NCBI GenBank assembly: GCA_003996215.1
Contig: QJPP01001848.1
Location: forward strand, 248,001-312,000
Source: Jaltomata sinuosa
Taxonomy: Eukaryota; Streptophyta; Magnoliopsida; Solanales; Solanaceae
Direction: 5' to 3'
Length of the DNA: 64,000 nucleotides
In this document: positions 1 to 10,847 of the stretch, in pieces
How positions within the stretch are numbered: the first letter of the stretch is position 1
Layout: each line of letters starts with the position of its first letter
Position numbers and translations under genes: made by a program
Notes under the pieces: generated by a model
Told to the model about the DNA's origin: nothing
Database searches by the model: none
What the model saw: only the letters and a program-made list of their open reading frames with translations

Positions 1-166
1 AATAAGAGAATAGGAGAAGGTAGGGTGCAAACACTCCTTGCAATCAATCCTCATCAGAGTGCTTATCCCTCGAGGTCCTATCATGCTGAGGCCCGTGTGA
101 TCTAGGACCATCTCTTCTTTGGCAGGAATATTCTATCAACCAAGCTTCCCAAAATGTTTATTGTGT

Positions 167-1357
167 TCATGGGGACATGTCCTGATAATCAGCCATCTCA
201 TCGTCCTCTCTATCTTGCGCACCTCTGAGCATCTCATCAATAGAAACCTTTGCCATACTAGGAGACACCATAGTCTAATCTAAAAAGCTGAAATCTGGAG
301 TGGTTTGAATGGGATTTTCATTTAACTTACCCATATATGCCTTTATCGAGGCAACTAACTCTTTAAGAGTATATATTTAGGAACATAGCTTACCAATATT
401 CTTAAAAACATCTTTCATAGCTTATTTCAAAGCTTTTTTGATGATGGCAGAGAGCTCCTTGGATAGCTTGATTAATTGGTTATTGATGTCCTAGGTAATC
501 TCCATAAACTTTTGTAGTCTGATGCTTGGATGAGGTTGAGAGAATGATGGGGCCTATGAGGTAGCATATATGAAGTAACATTTCTCGACACTGCAAGAGT
601 AGGAATATATGAATCAAACTGTGAAGAAGAGGCATGAGGAGAACCACTCACCTCTGAAGTTTCTAAACCTGCAAGGGAACCCTCAGGGATTCCCAAGCTT
701 TTGGCCAACTTCCTTTTTTTAACATTAGGATCTTCTGCATCCTCTTCTTTTCAATGTCGATCATAGTGGTAGCAAGTTTGGACTGATCATAGGGAAAATA
801 TAGCAAGCTGATAGTGAATGGCATAGAAGTGGCATTTTGGTGAGCTTTCCTTTTGAATTAGATTGCCATAATCGCCCCAAAATTCACATGACGCTCGTCA
901 TTAAACAAGCAATCAAGATGGTTGCTTCAATGGATATGGTTTGATTATTTTTGGAGGTCATAAGGTCGGAGCTCACAAAATCTACCCATAACTTAGCTCT
1001 AAAACTGAGGTCTTGTCTAGAGATGTCGCTATCATAAGTGGCCCAAAGCGGCTAACCCACAACTATGATTCCTACTATCCATCTGTATTGACGTGCTTTC
1101 ACTACTACCTTCTGAAAGTAGACCTCTTTTGATGCTATAGGTGTATACCAGTATATGGATTTTTGTGGCCTCAGGAGAAACATCAATCTCCTTCCCTTCA
1201 ACAAAAATAGATTACAAGCAGGGGAAATCTTTAGAACGTCCCTTGTGGTTCATTGAGTCTTGCCTCTCTTTATAAAAGTTGTAGAACTCTCGCATGAGGT
1301 CTTCAAAATATCCTGCTGGCAGATCTCGAAAAAGTGACCAGTTTTGCTTGGTGAACT
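167..1357 (-). pseudogene. Broken Transposase_32-type (putative plant transposon protein) ORF
   Basis: The reverse strand translates, with stops and frameshifts, to segments typical of the plant-specific Transposase_32 domain found in repeat-derived ORFs. These are PAGYFEDLMREFYNFYKE near 1323-1265, FVEGKEIDVSPEATKIHI near 1215-1160, and FKRKAHQNATSMPF near 860-815. A Ser-rich stretch follows near 700-590 and an acidic end, DEMADYQDMSP, stops at 167-169. The same architecture (N-terminal VREFY block, FKR/EWK block, acidic tail) is seen in the second copy at 17138-18303. The N-terminus is missing: at about 1357 the sequence changes abruptly into LTR A1, which lies on the other strand. The molecular function of this domain family is unknown to me. 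Assignment rests on remembered family motifs; the exact ends are approximate. Confidence 0.55.
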
Positions 1358-1671
1358 ACATTGGAAAAACTAGGACCTTTGGTTCGAGTCCCAAGGCTTC
1401 CAGACTCATTTTAGTCTATTAGATTCTTTTTGGTTAAAAGTTTGGTCATTGTCATGGGGACCACTTTCCATTTAAACGATCTTCATTGGGAATTTTTTTG
1501 ATTATGTTAAGTCGAAAATGCTATTTTTGGTAGGGTAGTATAGTTTGTTTGCATCCACACGACCCTAGATGAATCCCTAGGGTCCATTTAGTGACTTTTT
1601 AGGTTGCAAATTTGTTGGTTTTGCTGGTTGCTATTGCAGCAGTGCCCAACCCTTAACCTATGAGGGGGTTT

Positions 1672-1871
1672 GGTTGCATACGTGAAGAAGATCCACTGGG
1701 CATTACTGACTTTGCCCTTCGCCTACGCATGATCGCATGTACAATGGTTAGTCTGCATGCGTGAAGAAGGGGTGCCTGGTGTTACCTCCGCTTGCCCTTC
1801 ATGTACACGAGCGCCAGGCTGCCTATGCGAGGCTGCATGCACTGTGGCCTGCCTACGTGCGCGAAGGCCTG
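1672..1871. repeat. Cluster of GCATGCGTGAAG/CTTCGC words in LTR A1
   Basis: This GC-rich island in otherwise AT-rich DNA contains repeated variants of one word in both orientations: tgcatacgtgaagaag (1675), cccttcgcctacgcatg (1716), tgcatgcgtgaagaag (1753), cccttcatgtacacgag (1795), ctatgcgaggctgcatgc (1817) and gcctacgtgcgcgaaggc (1851). The cluster ends about 12 bp before the TATA box. The position matches the word clusters of the other LTRs in this window; see the findings. Confidence 0.7.
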
Positions 1872-1881
1872 TGCCTGTACT

Positions 1882-1888
1882 TATAAAA
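1882..1888 (+). promoter_or_regulatory. TATA box of LTR A1
   Basis: TATAAAA sits directly after the GC-rich word cluster and before a pyrimidine-rich leader (ttcgttttctcctccac). This is the usual U3/R layout of a plant LTR promoter. Confidence 0.6.
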
Positions 1889-3020
1889 TATTTTCAACTT
1901 CGTTTTCTCCTCCACTTATCTGAATTTGCACCATTGTTGAGAGCTTGTAAGCTGGTCTAAGGCTAGTAATTCATCCCTCATTGTTCTGGTGAGTTCCTCG
2001 TTATTCCCTTCTCCTTTTCCATCATTAAATTCATGATTTTCCTTCCGTTTAAATCCCGTAAATTTCTTGTTTTAAACTCTTGATCAAGTGGACTTTTGGG
2101 CTACTTTCGGCCTCGAATGAGTCCTGTTTGTGCTCAAATTTTGGGCATGGGTTTATAAACCCGCTGCAAACATAGTTGTAAAATTTCTCCTTCATTTTAT
2201 TGCACAAGCCCTGAGGGTAATTTTCCGACCCTATTTCCACCCTGAATTTTCGTATAGCAATATGGGTGTCATTCTTCTTGTCTTGACACCTAGTTTATGT
2301 TCTTTATAGCATGGCAGTATTCTGAGGTATTCTAAAAGGGAAGGCACATAAGTGATAGTTCGTTCTTGAAGTTTAGCCCCGCGGTAGGTTATGATTTATT
2401 TATCTTAGACCTAGCTTAGTTAGATTTTATATGTTATAAGTTGATTAAACTTTAAGGTAGGTTCTAGGTTAAATATTAGCTTAAATCCTATTTTTAATTT
2501 ATTGTGGCCATTTCCAGGACTGTAGAATAGTACTACCATGTTTATGCTTAGCTTATGGGGTTGTAGAATTGTCGTGGCTAGCCTAGAATCCTTAGAGTAA
2601 CTTTATGAGGTTTTAGAGGTAGAGTAGGTGCCTTGTTTTATTTTTGTCGTGTTATAGATCCATTTTTCCATCGTTATTTACTGTTAAATTGTGTTACTAT
2701 GGGCACGAGACCATATATTTGGACAGGTCGGAGTTCCTGGTGAGTACCTTGTTTGGGGGTGCTTTGGCCCTACCTATGGTGTTATATTTCTATCCTTACT
2801 TGAGTATTGTACTGCTTACTTTCATTTCTACATTCATGGACTTGGCAGATAAATAAGTTTTTCTTAGAAAGAATGGTTGGTTTTCGAGTTAAAAAGGATG
2901 GTTTTCATTATTATTATGTATTTCAAAGTTTTCAGAAGGACCTGCACCAACTTACTCTTAACTTTGGATTTAAGAACTAAACACCTTCCTTTTTACTAAT
3001 TTGAGCTTAGTGGAGGACAT

Positions 3021-3140
3021 CTTTACTTATCACATGTTTGATGTAAGATTTCAAACTCATATTTACTTACTACATGTCTGATGTAAGATTATGGACTCAT
3101 GTTTACTTATCATACGTCCGATGTAAGATTCCAAACTCAT
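3021..3140. repeat. Three tandem 40-bp repeats in LTR A1
   Basis: Three adjacent copies with exact 40-bp spacing (3021, 3061, 3101), each of the form tttacttatcacatg...gatgtaagatt...aaactcat, with a few differences between copies. Such minisatellites occur downstream of the TATA box in several other LTRs of this window. Confidence 0.85.
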
Positions 3141-3836
3141 GTTGCATTAGCCATCTTTTGCATCATATCATATCTCGAGGCATTGCATTTGCTTAAGTGT
3201 ACTTGGAGTGCCTTGCCTTATTATCATTATTATCTTTACCGTCGTTTTAGATAGTTCTGTTTTCTGTTGATAACTACATTTAGGTGGATCCCTGTAGCTA
3301 GTTTACTTTCTTGTGTCTTATAATATATATCATATTTCTAAGTTCGGTTGGCCTATGATGCCTATTGGGTACCCATTATGTTAATACTTATACTGCACTC
3401 TGCATCTTTTTCTGATGCAACACCTATTACGAGTCACCCTCATTGACCCTTCAGTTATTTTTGGCCAGTTGTTATTTGGATCACGGTGAGCTCCCAGCAT
3501 TTGGAGATCTTCTACTGCTTTCCATCTACATTTTTTTCTATATTCATGTATTTTGGATAAAAGCACTTATTGTATAGTGTTATTCATTATTTAGATGCTC
3601 TTGTACCAATGACACCAGGTTTGAGGTTGGTCTTTGTTTATGTTTGTCTTTCTGGACACTTTGGGGCCATTTTTGTATATTTATTTCTGTTGGTTTATAT
3701 CTATATTGTTGGCCCCTTTCTCATATGTTTCCCTTCTGCTTTTCGTTATTAAAATGTTTTATTATACTTTCACATTTTTGGATTGGCTTGCCTACTAGGG
3801 GGTTATGTAGGAGCCATCATGGCTCAATTTTAGGTC

Positions 3837-4151
3837 ATGATAGATGCGGGTTCTACTTTCTTATATGTGTCTACATACTTTGTCATGGGTCTGAATATGC
3901 TATATGATTTGCTTAATGTTCCTATTCATGTTTCCACTCTTGTTGGTGATTCAGTGATTGTAGATAAAGTCTACCATTCACGTAATATAACGTTCATGGG
4001 GTATAAAACCTGGGTAGACTTAGTGATGCTATATATGGTTGACTTTGATGTCATTCTAGGGATGAGTTGGTTGTCTCTATATCATGAGATTTTAGACTAT
4101 CATACTGAAACAGTTGGTATAGCTATGTCGGGTATGTTTAGGCTTGAGTAA
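3837..4151 (+). pseudogene. Retropepsin-type protease domain (Tekay pol), fused to LTR end
   Basis: A 104-codon open frame with the chromovirus protease signature. DAGSTFLYVS (D-[ST]-G type active site, here D-A-G-S-T) is followed by HVSTLVGDSVIVDKVY and VDFDVILGMSWLSLYH, the flap and the C-terminal ILG motif. In intact elements the protease follows a CCHC gag in one long ORF. Here the first codons (ATG ATA GAT) are formed partly by the terminal bases of LTR A1, so gag and the primer site are absent. The open frame runs on to 4151 and is then lost before reverse transcriptase. It is clearly protease, but a remnant. Confidence 0.85.
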
Positions 4152-4329
4152 AATGGTAATTGTAGTCCTATTCCTAAGAAGTTAGTATTTTTCATTTGTG
4201 TCAAGAGTTAGTAGAAAGGTGGTGTCTGTCATTTTTCCCGCACCATTAGGATGCTAGTGTAGATATTCCACCCATTGATTCATTCCCTGTTTTATGTGAA
4301 TTCTTGGAGGTGTTTCCCATTATTTGCCT

Positions 4330-5260
4330 GGCATGCCACCACTATTTATAATCTTCCATATCGGATGGCATCGGCTAAGTTAAGGGAGTTGAAAGTTCAT
4401 TGAGCCAGGGACACTCCCTATTTCTACTCTTCCATATCGGATGGCATCGGCTAAGTTAAAGGAGTTGAAAGTACAATTGCAAGATATTCTTAGTAAGGGA
4501 TATATCCATATAAGTTCCTCCCCTTGGGGTGCTCCTATGTTGTTTGTAATGAAGAAAGATGGGAGTACCAGAATGTGCAATGATTATCGCCAGCAGAACA
4601 AAGTCACTATCCAGAATAAGTATTATCTCCCCTATATAGATGACTTGCTTGATCACCTTTAGGGTGCTTTAGTCTTCTCTAAGATTGACTTGAGGTCAAG
4701 GTATCATTAGCTGAAGATTCGGGCTGCAGATATTCCTAAGACAACTTCTTGGACTAGATATAGGCACTATGAAATTTTTATTACGTCTTTTGGGCTTACT
4801 AATTCCCTAAATGCTTTAATGAGACTGATGAATGGTATATTTAAGTCGTATCTAGATTTGTTTCTGATTATTTTTATCGATGATATACTAGTTTATCCAG
4901 AGAGTAAGAAGGACCATAAGAATCATTTGAGAATTGTTCTAGGGTTGTTAAGAGAAAAGCAATTATATGCTAAGTTCACTAAATGTGAGTTTTGGTTGAA
5001 ATTTGTGTCTTTCTTGGAGCATGTGTTTTTGAAGGAGGGAATTAGTGTTGATCCACAAAAGGTGGAGGTAGTTAAGAGTTGGTCTAGGCACACTTCAGTG
5101 ACAGAGATGCATAGTTTTATGGGGCTGGCTAGCTACTATTGCCAATTTGTGAAGGGGTTTGATTTTACGTCTTATCATTTGACCCATTTGACTCAGAAGG
5201 ATGTGCCATTTCAGTTGTATGATGAGTTTTAGAAGAGCTTTAAAAATATCAAGACTCTAT
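4330..5260 (+). pseudogene. Reverse transcriptase domain of Tekay-type pol, decayed
   Basis: One frame (4441-4662, 4819-5232 and the sequence between) with in-frame stops. Recognisable motifs are YRMASAKLKELKVQLQDIL, SSPWGAPMLFVMKKDGSTRM, CNDYRQQNKVTIQNKY (family: CIDYRQLNKVT), KTTSWTRYRHYEI after a broken LRSGYHQ block, and the catalytic FIDDILVYP box (family: FVDDILVYS). The connection region TKCEFWL...HVFLKEGISVDPQKVE follows. Stops at 4660-4662, 4708-4710 and 5230-5232 all fit CAG to TAG changes. A 46-bp partial duplication lies just upstream (4354-4400 and 4424-4470). Non-functional. Confidence 0.9.
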
Positions 5261-5778
5261 TGACTATGACTTTCATCCTAACATTACCTATGATGGGTAA
5301 GGATTTGGTAGTATATTATGATGCTTCACATTTTGATTTGGGTGCTATTTTGATGCAGGATAAGAAGGTCATTGCGTATGCTTCTATATAGGTGAAGGTG
5401 TATAAAAAGAACTATCTTACGCATGACTTTGAGTTTGCTATAGTGGTTTTTGCTCTAAAAATTTGGAGGCACTATCTCTATGGTGTTCGTTATGAGGTAT
5501 TTACTAATCACCACAATTTGCAGCATGTGTTTACTCAGAGAGATCTCAACATGAGGCAGCGGAGCTGGATAGAGCTACTCAAGGATTACGATATCACTAT
5601 TTTATATCATCTGGGTAAGGTTAATATGGTGGCTGATACTGTGAGTAGGAAGTTTGATAATATGGCTAGTCTAGCTTGTTTGGATACTACAAAGTTTCTG
5701 TTGTCTAGAGAGGTTCAAACTCTGGATAATACTTTTATGAGACTTTATATGTCAAAATCTGGTGGAGTATTTCCTTGA
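5261..5778 (+). pseudogene. RNase H domain of Tekay-type pol, decayed
   Basis: This continues the reverse transcriptase frame. The order YYDASHFDLGAILMQ (first catalytic Asp), a stop at 5389-5391, KNYLTHDFEFAIVVFALKIW (catalytic Glu), YEVFTNHHNLQHVFTQRDLN and DTVSRK matches Ty3/gypsy RNase H. The family has FTDH where this copy reads FTNH, so a catalytic Asp appears lost by a G-to-A change. This domain degrades RNA in the RNA/DNA hybrid during reverse transcription; this copy is not functional. Confidence 0.88.
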
Positions 5779-6806
5779 GTGGAGGCAAGATCATCCTTTC
5801 TGGAGCAGATTAATGCCAGACAGTTTGAGGATGCCAAGTTGAACAAATTCTTTGATAAAGTTGTAAGGAGAGAGGCCAAGGAGGTCATGATTGATCGTGA
5901 GGGTGTATTAAGGATCAAGGGTCATGTATGTATACCATGTGTTGATGATTAGCTAAGACTATCCTATTAGAGGCTCACAGTTTGAGATATTTTATACATC
6001 CTGGTGCCACATAGATGTAGCATGATTTGAGACGGCACTATTGGTGGGGTAATGTGAAGTGTGATATTGTGGAGTTTGTTTCTCAATGTCTGAATTGCCA
6101 ATAGGTAAACTATGAGCACTACAGACCTGGAGAAACGCTATAGAGGATGCCCATTCCTGAATGAAAGTAGGAAGTGATAGCAATGGATTTTGTGGTTGGT
6201 CTTCCAAATACCTTGGGAAAGTTTGAATCCATATGGATTATTGGTTAAAGGTTGACTAAGTCTGCACACTTTGTACCAGTTGGGGTGACTTATAATGTAG
6301 AGAAGTTAGCTAAGTTGTACATTCGAGAGGTTGTTCGGTTGCATAGAGTTCTAATTTCTATCATATCGGATAGAGGTATGTAGTTGACTTTTAATTTTTG
6401 GAGGACTTTGCAGGCTGAGTTAGGTACTAGGCTAGATCTTAGTATAGTGTTTCACCCTCAGACCAATAGGCAGTCTAAATGAACAATTTAGGTTCTAGAG
6501 GATATGCTTTACGTGTGTGTGATAGATTTTGGTAGTCATTGGGACTAGTTTTTGCCATTGGCAGAGTTTGCTTATAATGATAGTTATCATTCAAGTATTT
6601 ATTTTGCTTCGTTTGAGGCCTTGTATAGGAAGAGATATAGATCTCCTATTGGTTTGCTTGATGCCTTTGAGGTGAGACAATGGGGTACTGATCTTTTGAG
6701 GGAGTCATTGGAAAAGTTCAAAGTAATACAAAATAAGCTCCTAGCAGCCCAAAGTAGGCATAACGAGTATGCAAATCAAAAGGTGTGGACATGGAATTCA
6801 TGGTAG
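5779..6806 (+). pseudogene. Integrase (zinc finger plus catalytic core) of Tekay-type pol, decayed
   Basis: After a frame change near 5950 come an HHCC zinc-finger remnant (LRYFIHPGAT...HDLRRHYWWGNVK...CLNCQ, about 5975-6105) and the core. The core reads AMDFVVGLPNTLGK near 6180, WIIGXRLTKSAHFVP, IISDRGMXLTFNFW near 6365, HPQTNRQSKXTIQVLEDML near 6450-6510 and FLPLAEFAYNDSYHSS near 6550. The first two catalytic Asp are visible, but the Glu of the family SERT motif reads Lys. Stops at 6248, 6380, 6480 and 6548 break the frame. It ends in NEYANQK followed by a frameshift. Confidence 0.88.
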
Positions 6807-7222
6807 AAGAGCAAGTTTTTCTCAAGGTCTTACACATGATGGGTGTGGTGAGGTTTGAAAATGGAGGTAAGCTTAGATTGAGATACATTATTTTGCTTGA
6901 GCACCTTAAACGTGTGGGGAAGGTATCCTATGAGTTGACTTTTCCTTCGAGCTTATCGGGAGTTCACCTAGTGTTTCATATTTTGAAGCTGAAAAAATAT
7001 TATGGTGATGGTAATTATATCATTTGCTGGGATTCAATCTTGTTTGATGAGAATTTTTCTCATGAAGAGGAGCTTGTGTCTATCTTAGATATAGAGGTCC
7101 ATAAGCTGAGATCGAAGTAGATTGCATCTATGAAGGTGCAGTGGAAGAATCGTCCTGTAGAGGAGGCCAATTGGGAGGCTGAATAAGATATGCGTAGCAA
7201 ATATCCCCAGCTTTTCACTGAG
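6785..7222 (+). pseudogene. Integrase C-terminal part and chromodomain, decayed
   Basis: The frame shifts near 6785. LEFMV-type text (MEFMVEEQVFLKV) and GKLRLRY are the integrase C-terminal module. A chromodomain follows at about 7070-7210: SILDIEVHKLRSK, then VQWKNRPVEEANWEAE and DMRSKYPQLFTESG. The VQWK..P.EEA.WE core is the diagnostic chromodomain of the Tekay/Del chromoviruses, which is thought to direct integration into heterochromatin. In-frame stops lie at about 7118 (RSK-stop-IASMK) and 7184 (WEAE-stop-DMRSK). Confidence 0.88.
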
Positions 7223-7291
7223 TCAGGTATTTCTTCCATTGTTTCCGTTCATGTTAGTTTGAGGATGAATGGTAATTTATTTGGTGTCTGA
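7223..7291 (+). other. Post-pol spacer and polypurine region before LTR A2
   Basis: This short stretch contains 'gtttgaggatgaatggtaa', the degenerate counterpart of the 'ggggacgaatg' block that precedes the 3' LTR in chromoviruses. I see no clean polypurine tract. Confidence 0.4.
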
Positions 7292-7629
7292 TGTAGCGAC
7301 CCATTTTGTTATTACGGGGTGGTTAGGGCCATAGTACCCTTAATAGATATCCATGTTATAAAATTGAGCTGAGGAAAACTCAAGGTGGGGAGGTTTAAAC
7401 TAAAACATTCATGTAGTCATGGGGATTTGTGTATTATAGTGATGTGTTATGTTCTGTTAAGGGGTGACCTAGTGATCTAGACCTCCATATGAAATTCTGA
7501 GACCACGGGTAAGTTTGTAGTAGGATTTTTATTAATGGTTTACACTTCAAGTTGTATTGTGGTGTCTTAGAGTGATAATTCTATTGTGGAATGAAGCTTG
7601 GTACTATTTTTACTGAAATTCTGATTAAG

Positions 7630-7795
7630 ACGCCACGCTGCAGTGGTAGGGTTTCCGCTACAGCGAGACTACCATAGTTGTCAAAATTCTATTAAAGTGG
7701 GGGTTAGAAAAATTATCAGGGCTCGCCATTGTTAGGAGTTGGTTGCCATAGAGGGATTGTTGAAGCAAAGGTGGGACCTCCGTAGCGACCAACAT
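7630..7795. repeat. Cluster of CCGCTACAGCG-type words in LTR A2
   Basis: Diverged copies in both orientations: acgctgcagtgg (7634), ccgctacagcgag (7657), accatagttg (7670), gttgccataga (7742) and ccgtagcgacc (7780). It is related to the CTATAGCG word of element B. Weak TATA-like DNA (ttttaagttattt) follows near 7811. Confidence 0.5.
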
Positions 7796-8664
7796 GATAC
7801 AGAATGTGCATTTTAAGTTATTTGAAAACACTCACCTCATAACTCTAAAAACTCATTCCTAAACTCTACAATGGTGATTTTCCTAAAGCTAGGGCTAATT
7901 TCTCTTCGAGGTAAGTTCACCTTGTCAACTATTTAATCTAGGAATCCTTTAACACCCTAGAATCGATGAGGGTGACTTTAATGGTGAATTATGGGTTATA
8001 ATCCTAGAATATATGAAACCTATGGGAAAGTAAATGGGTGGATGTAGTTATCATCTATTTTGATTCTAAGTTGTTAATTAATACTTCTTGGGATGGAATT
8101 TGATGTTATAATTCATAATTGAGGTATTTTGGGGCCTAGAGTCCAATAATAATTAGACCTTTAGAAGTAAAAACTGCTTTAAGGGGGATTAATAGGGTAG
8201 AAACTCCATAATTTAGGTTGATGTGGTCATTTGGGTACAAGACTATGATGAATTAACCCTTGGGTAATAGTTGAAACCTTAAAAAAGGGTAGAATTAAGT
8301 GGGTTTGAATTCCAAAAGTCATCATTTGAAGAGCTGATGATTAAATACTCTTGCAATTGTTATTTAGACTTTGAGCATTCCTAGCTTTTGAAGAAAGAGA
8401 AGGCTGATGTTGAATGGCTTACTCGTTCAAGTTCTTCGATTGAGTTAGGTTATGTTTTATGTAGAGTTAGACTTTGATTAGTCACTTGTACGTGTTGTGA
8501 GTTCACAAAGCATACATAATTGGTCATCAAACATAGACCGTGATTTATAATTGTTGGCTTTACAATGTTTGTATGAATAAGCTGCTAAAATGTTGAAGTC
8601 TATCTTAAAATGACTTGTGATATTATGTGCACCTATGATTATCAATGTGTACTTGTATTTATTA

Positions 8665-8785
8665 TGTTGTGAGATAATCGAATAGAATACATACAGAGAT
8701 ATATTGAAAGGAATAAGGAATATTATCGAACATAATACATATAGAGATATATTGAAAGAAATAAGGAATATATAACTATTCTGAT
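8665..8785. repeat. Tandem ~57-bp duplication in LTR A2
   Basis: Two copies of a segment of the type 'aatacata.agagatatattgaaag.aataaggaata', beginning near 8675 and near 8732. Confidence 0.75.
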
Positions 8786-10232
8786 AATGAGTGGCTCGAG
8801 TCAGATGTGAGCTTATGGATGAGCGGTTATGTAATGGATCAAGACCACACTGGTACAATACATAGACACCTAGGGTCTCCTGAAGATCATGACTAGTTGG
8901 TCAAGATTAAAGACCTTTTAGCATGTGTGTACAAAGAAGTGACAGATATGTTCTCAGATATGATATAGAGTAAGACTGACGAGACATAAAGGCTATACAA
9001 TTGTGATTTAGTATGGATATGATTTCATGATTCTAATATGATTGCATTATATTTGTAGAGTTTGTGATGACTTTTTATGTTTGATTTTTATGACTTACAT
9101 GCCCAGTATTGATTGACAATGATCTATATAAATATGGTTTACATACATGGTTATTGACTACTTGATTTCCAAAGTTAGTTGGTTACTTGTTATTGTACAT
9201 GTCTGTTTTTTTATTGAATTTATGATATGTACATGTTACTAGTTTGAGTCGACTTATGATGCCTACCAGTACATAGTGTTTGTACTGATGTTATTCCTAC
9301 TCTTTTCTTTGGGTGCTGATTGTGATCTAAAGTCTTCTATGCAACCTCGCATCTAGATTTGTCTGTTGATCGATATGAGGGTGAGCTACTTTCCATCCAG
9401 ACTGCCGCAGATCCTTTTTTGGACAAATATCTATTTCTTTCAGACATTTTTTATATGGTTTTCTACTATTAGACATTGTTAGTTAGAGTTCTTGTACAAT
9501 GACTTTTAGATTTTTGGAGTTGTAGTATTTAAACTTTCACACTTTCATTTTATTTGATATTTAAAATCTTAGGATTTATATCTCTTATGCCTTCATATTT
9601 ATTAAATGAATTTGTAACTGTTTGAGGGTAGTTGGTAAATATAGTTCACCTAACGAAGGGTTAGTGTAGGTACCAATCACGATGGTTTTGGTCGTGACAT
9701 TGGTGGTGCCAGTTAATATTCTTGTTTTTCCCAAGCTCCTACGAGCTAGTTCGTGCGCCTGTCACTTCTGACATTCTTGTCCCCTTTGTATTTTCCTCCA
9801 CATCTTCATAGGCATGATTTCTTGTCAAATTTTGCTCGATGGCGTTTCTTAAAGGTAACCTTTTAGTATCTTGTATCCTTGATAAACTTTATATAATGCA
9901 TTAGTCTACTAATATGCCATGTGTCTCAAACAGGTTTTCCTAAATATAGATAGTCCTTCCATCTTCTGGTTGCGACCTTAATTGTGTTCAAGGGATGAAA
10001 AGATACTAACCAACTAAACCCCATTGCCTCCTTTTTTTTATCATGTAAGTGAAGCTATTTTTCCGCATTAAATTATCTTTTGACATGTGTAAGGTCTAGT
10101 CGTGGCACTCTACCCTAGGTGGCATTGGGAGACTACTTTTATGATCTATAAGTAAGGGAATTCTTACCCCACCTCAGTTACTCACATCTTTTCTTCTGAC
10201 TTGTTGCTTCTACCAACTGAAAATTCTCTTGA

Positions 10233-10502
10233 TTGACTCTTATTATGCTAATTTTATCTGCCTTCAGTGTGTCTTCATCATCTTCAAGTTCCTCCATGTC
10301 TTCTTTGGACTCAGGTGGTACAAAAAAGAGCAAAAAGAAGAAAGGTGCCTATACAGATCCCATTGTTGATGACATTATCCCTGCGACATACCACTTTAAT
10401 GAAAAATTAAAGATATATCTATGTGGAAACTCTAGAAAAAGAAGAAAATTCATGGGCAAGTTGGCATCCTTTATAAAGAAGAAAGATATCTCTACGGTAT
10501 GA
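10233..10502 (+). pseudogene. Hypothetical Ser/Lys-rich 89-codon frame
   Basis: The frame has a hydrophobic start, a run of Ser (SVSSSSSSSSMSSLDSG), a basic stretch (TKKSKKKKG) and then YTDPIVDDIIPATYHFNEKL and GNSRKRRKFMGKLASFIKKK. Reading on past the stop gives WHAKEY and TSPKPGYIFVYIY, so the frame may once have been longer. I do not recognise it. The upstream splice-acceptor-like ctgccttcag overlaps its first codons, which argues that the annotated ATG need not be the original start. Confidence 0.25.
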
Positions 10503-10847
10503 AAAAATTATGGCTGGCACGCCAAGGAGTATTAAGTGGTGGCTCCTAGCGTCTCTGAGAGTGTCACTTCTCCTAAACCTGGCTATATTTTTGTTTATAT
10601 CTATTTATTCAGCTGGTTCTGCGAAAGCCTATTGATTAAGTGATTACTTTTAGCTATGCTTGGGCATTATTAGACCTAGGTATTTGAGAGATATAGCCTG
10701 CCTCCGTACTTTAGACATCGAAGTTGGTGAAGAATTTACTTAAGATCATTGATAATGTCCAAATCTACCCTCTCAATCAAAAGATGGTGTATGCGGTCGT
10801 TGACAATATAACCCACTATTAAAGGAGCTTGAAGATTTGAATACTTG

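Larger units (their letters stand above)
1358..3842 (+). mobile_element. LTR A1, Tekay-type, 5' truncated
   Basis: From about 1358 the sequence aligns by eye with LTR G read on the minus strand (53190 down to about 50300) and more loosely with LTR D (from about 27570). Shared landmarks are the 'ggacctttggtt' block, the 'tgctattgcag' block near 1630, the TATA box near 1882, an 'aaatcc.gt.aaattc' leader near 2050 and a 3' end of the type 'gccatcatgactc...gtcatgata'. The first ~250 bp of a complete LTR, including the TGTAATGACC start, are missing. The 3' end near 3842 is followed directly by protease coding sequence with no primer-binding site and no gag. It holds no gene of its own. Confidence 0.6.
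7292..9699 (+). mobile_element. LTR A2 (3' LTR of the Tekay pol remnant)
   Basis: Starts TGTAGCGACCC directly after the pol 3' spacer and ends GGTCGTGACA at 9699, about 2.4 kb. These termini are typical of Tekay-type LTRs. Inside are a word cluster (7630-7795), leader-like DNA (7830-7920), a ~57-bp duplication near 8670-8780 and the 'cttatgatgcctac.agtac' block near 9250. It is not a close copy of LTR A1 (different U3 and different word), so A1 and A2 may not be the two ends of one insertion. No gene is seen in it. Confidence 0.7.

Noticed and set aside
1358..9699. A1 and A2 as the two LTRs of one complete Tekay element.
   Set aside because: U3, word and minisatellite differ, A1 aligns better with G than with A2, and gag is missing at the A1/protease junction. 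A chimera is more likely.
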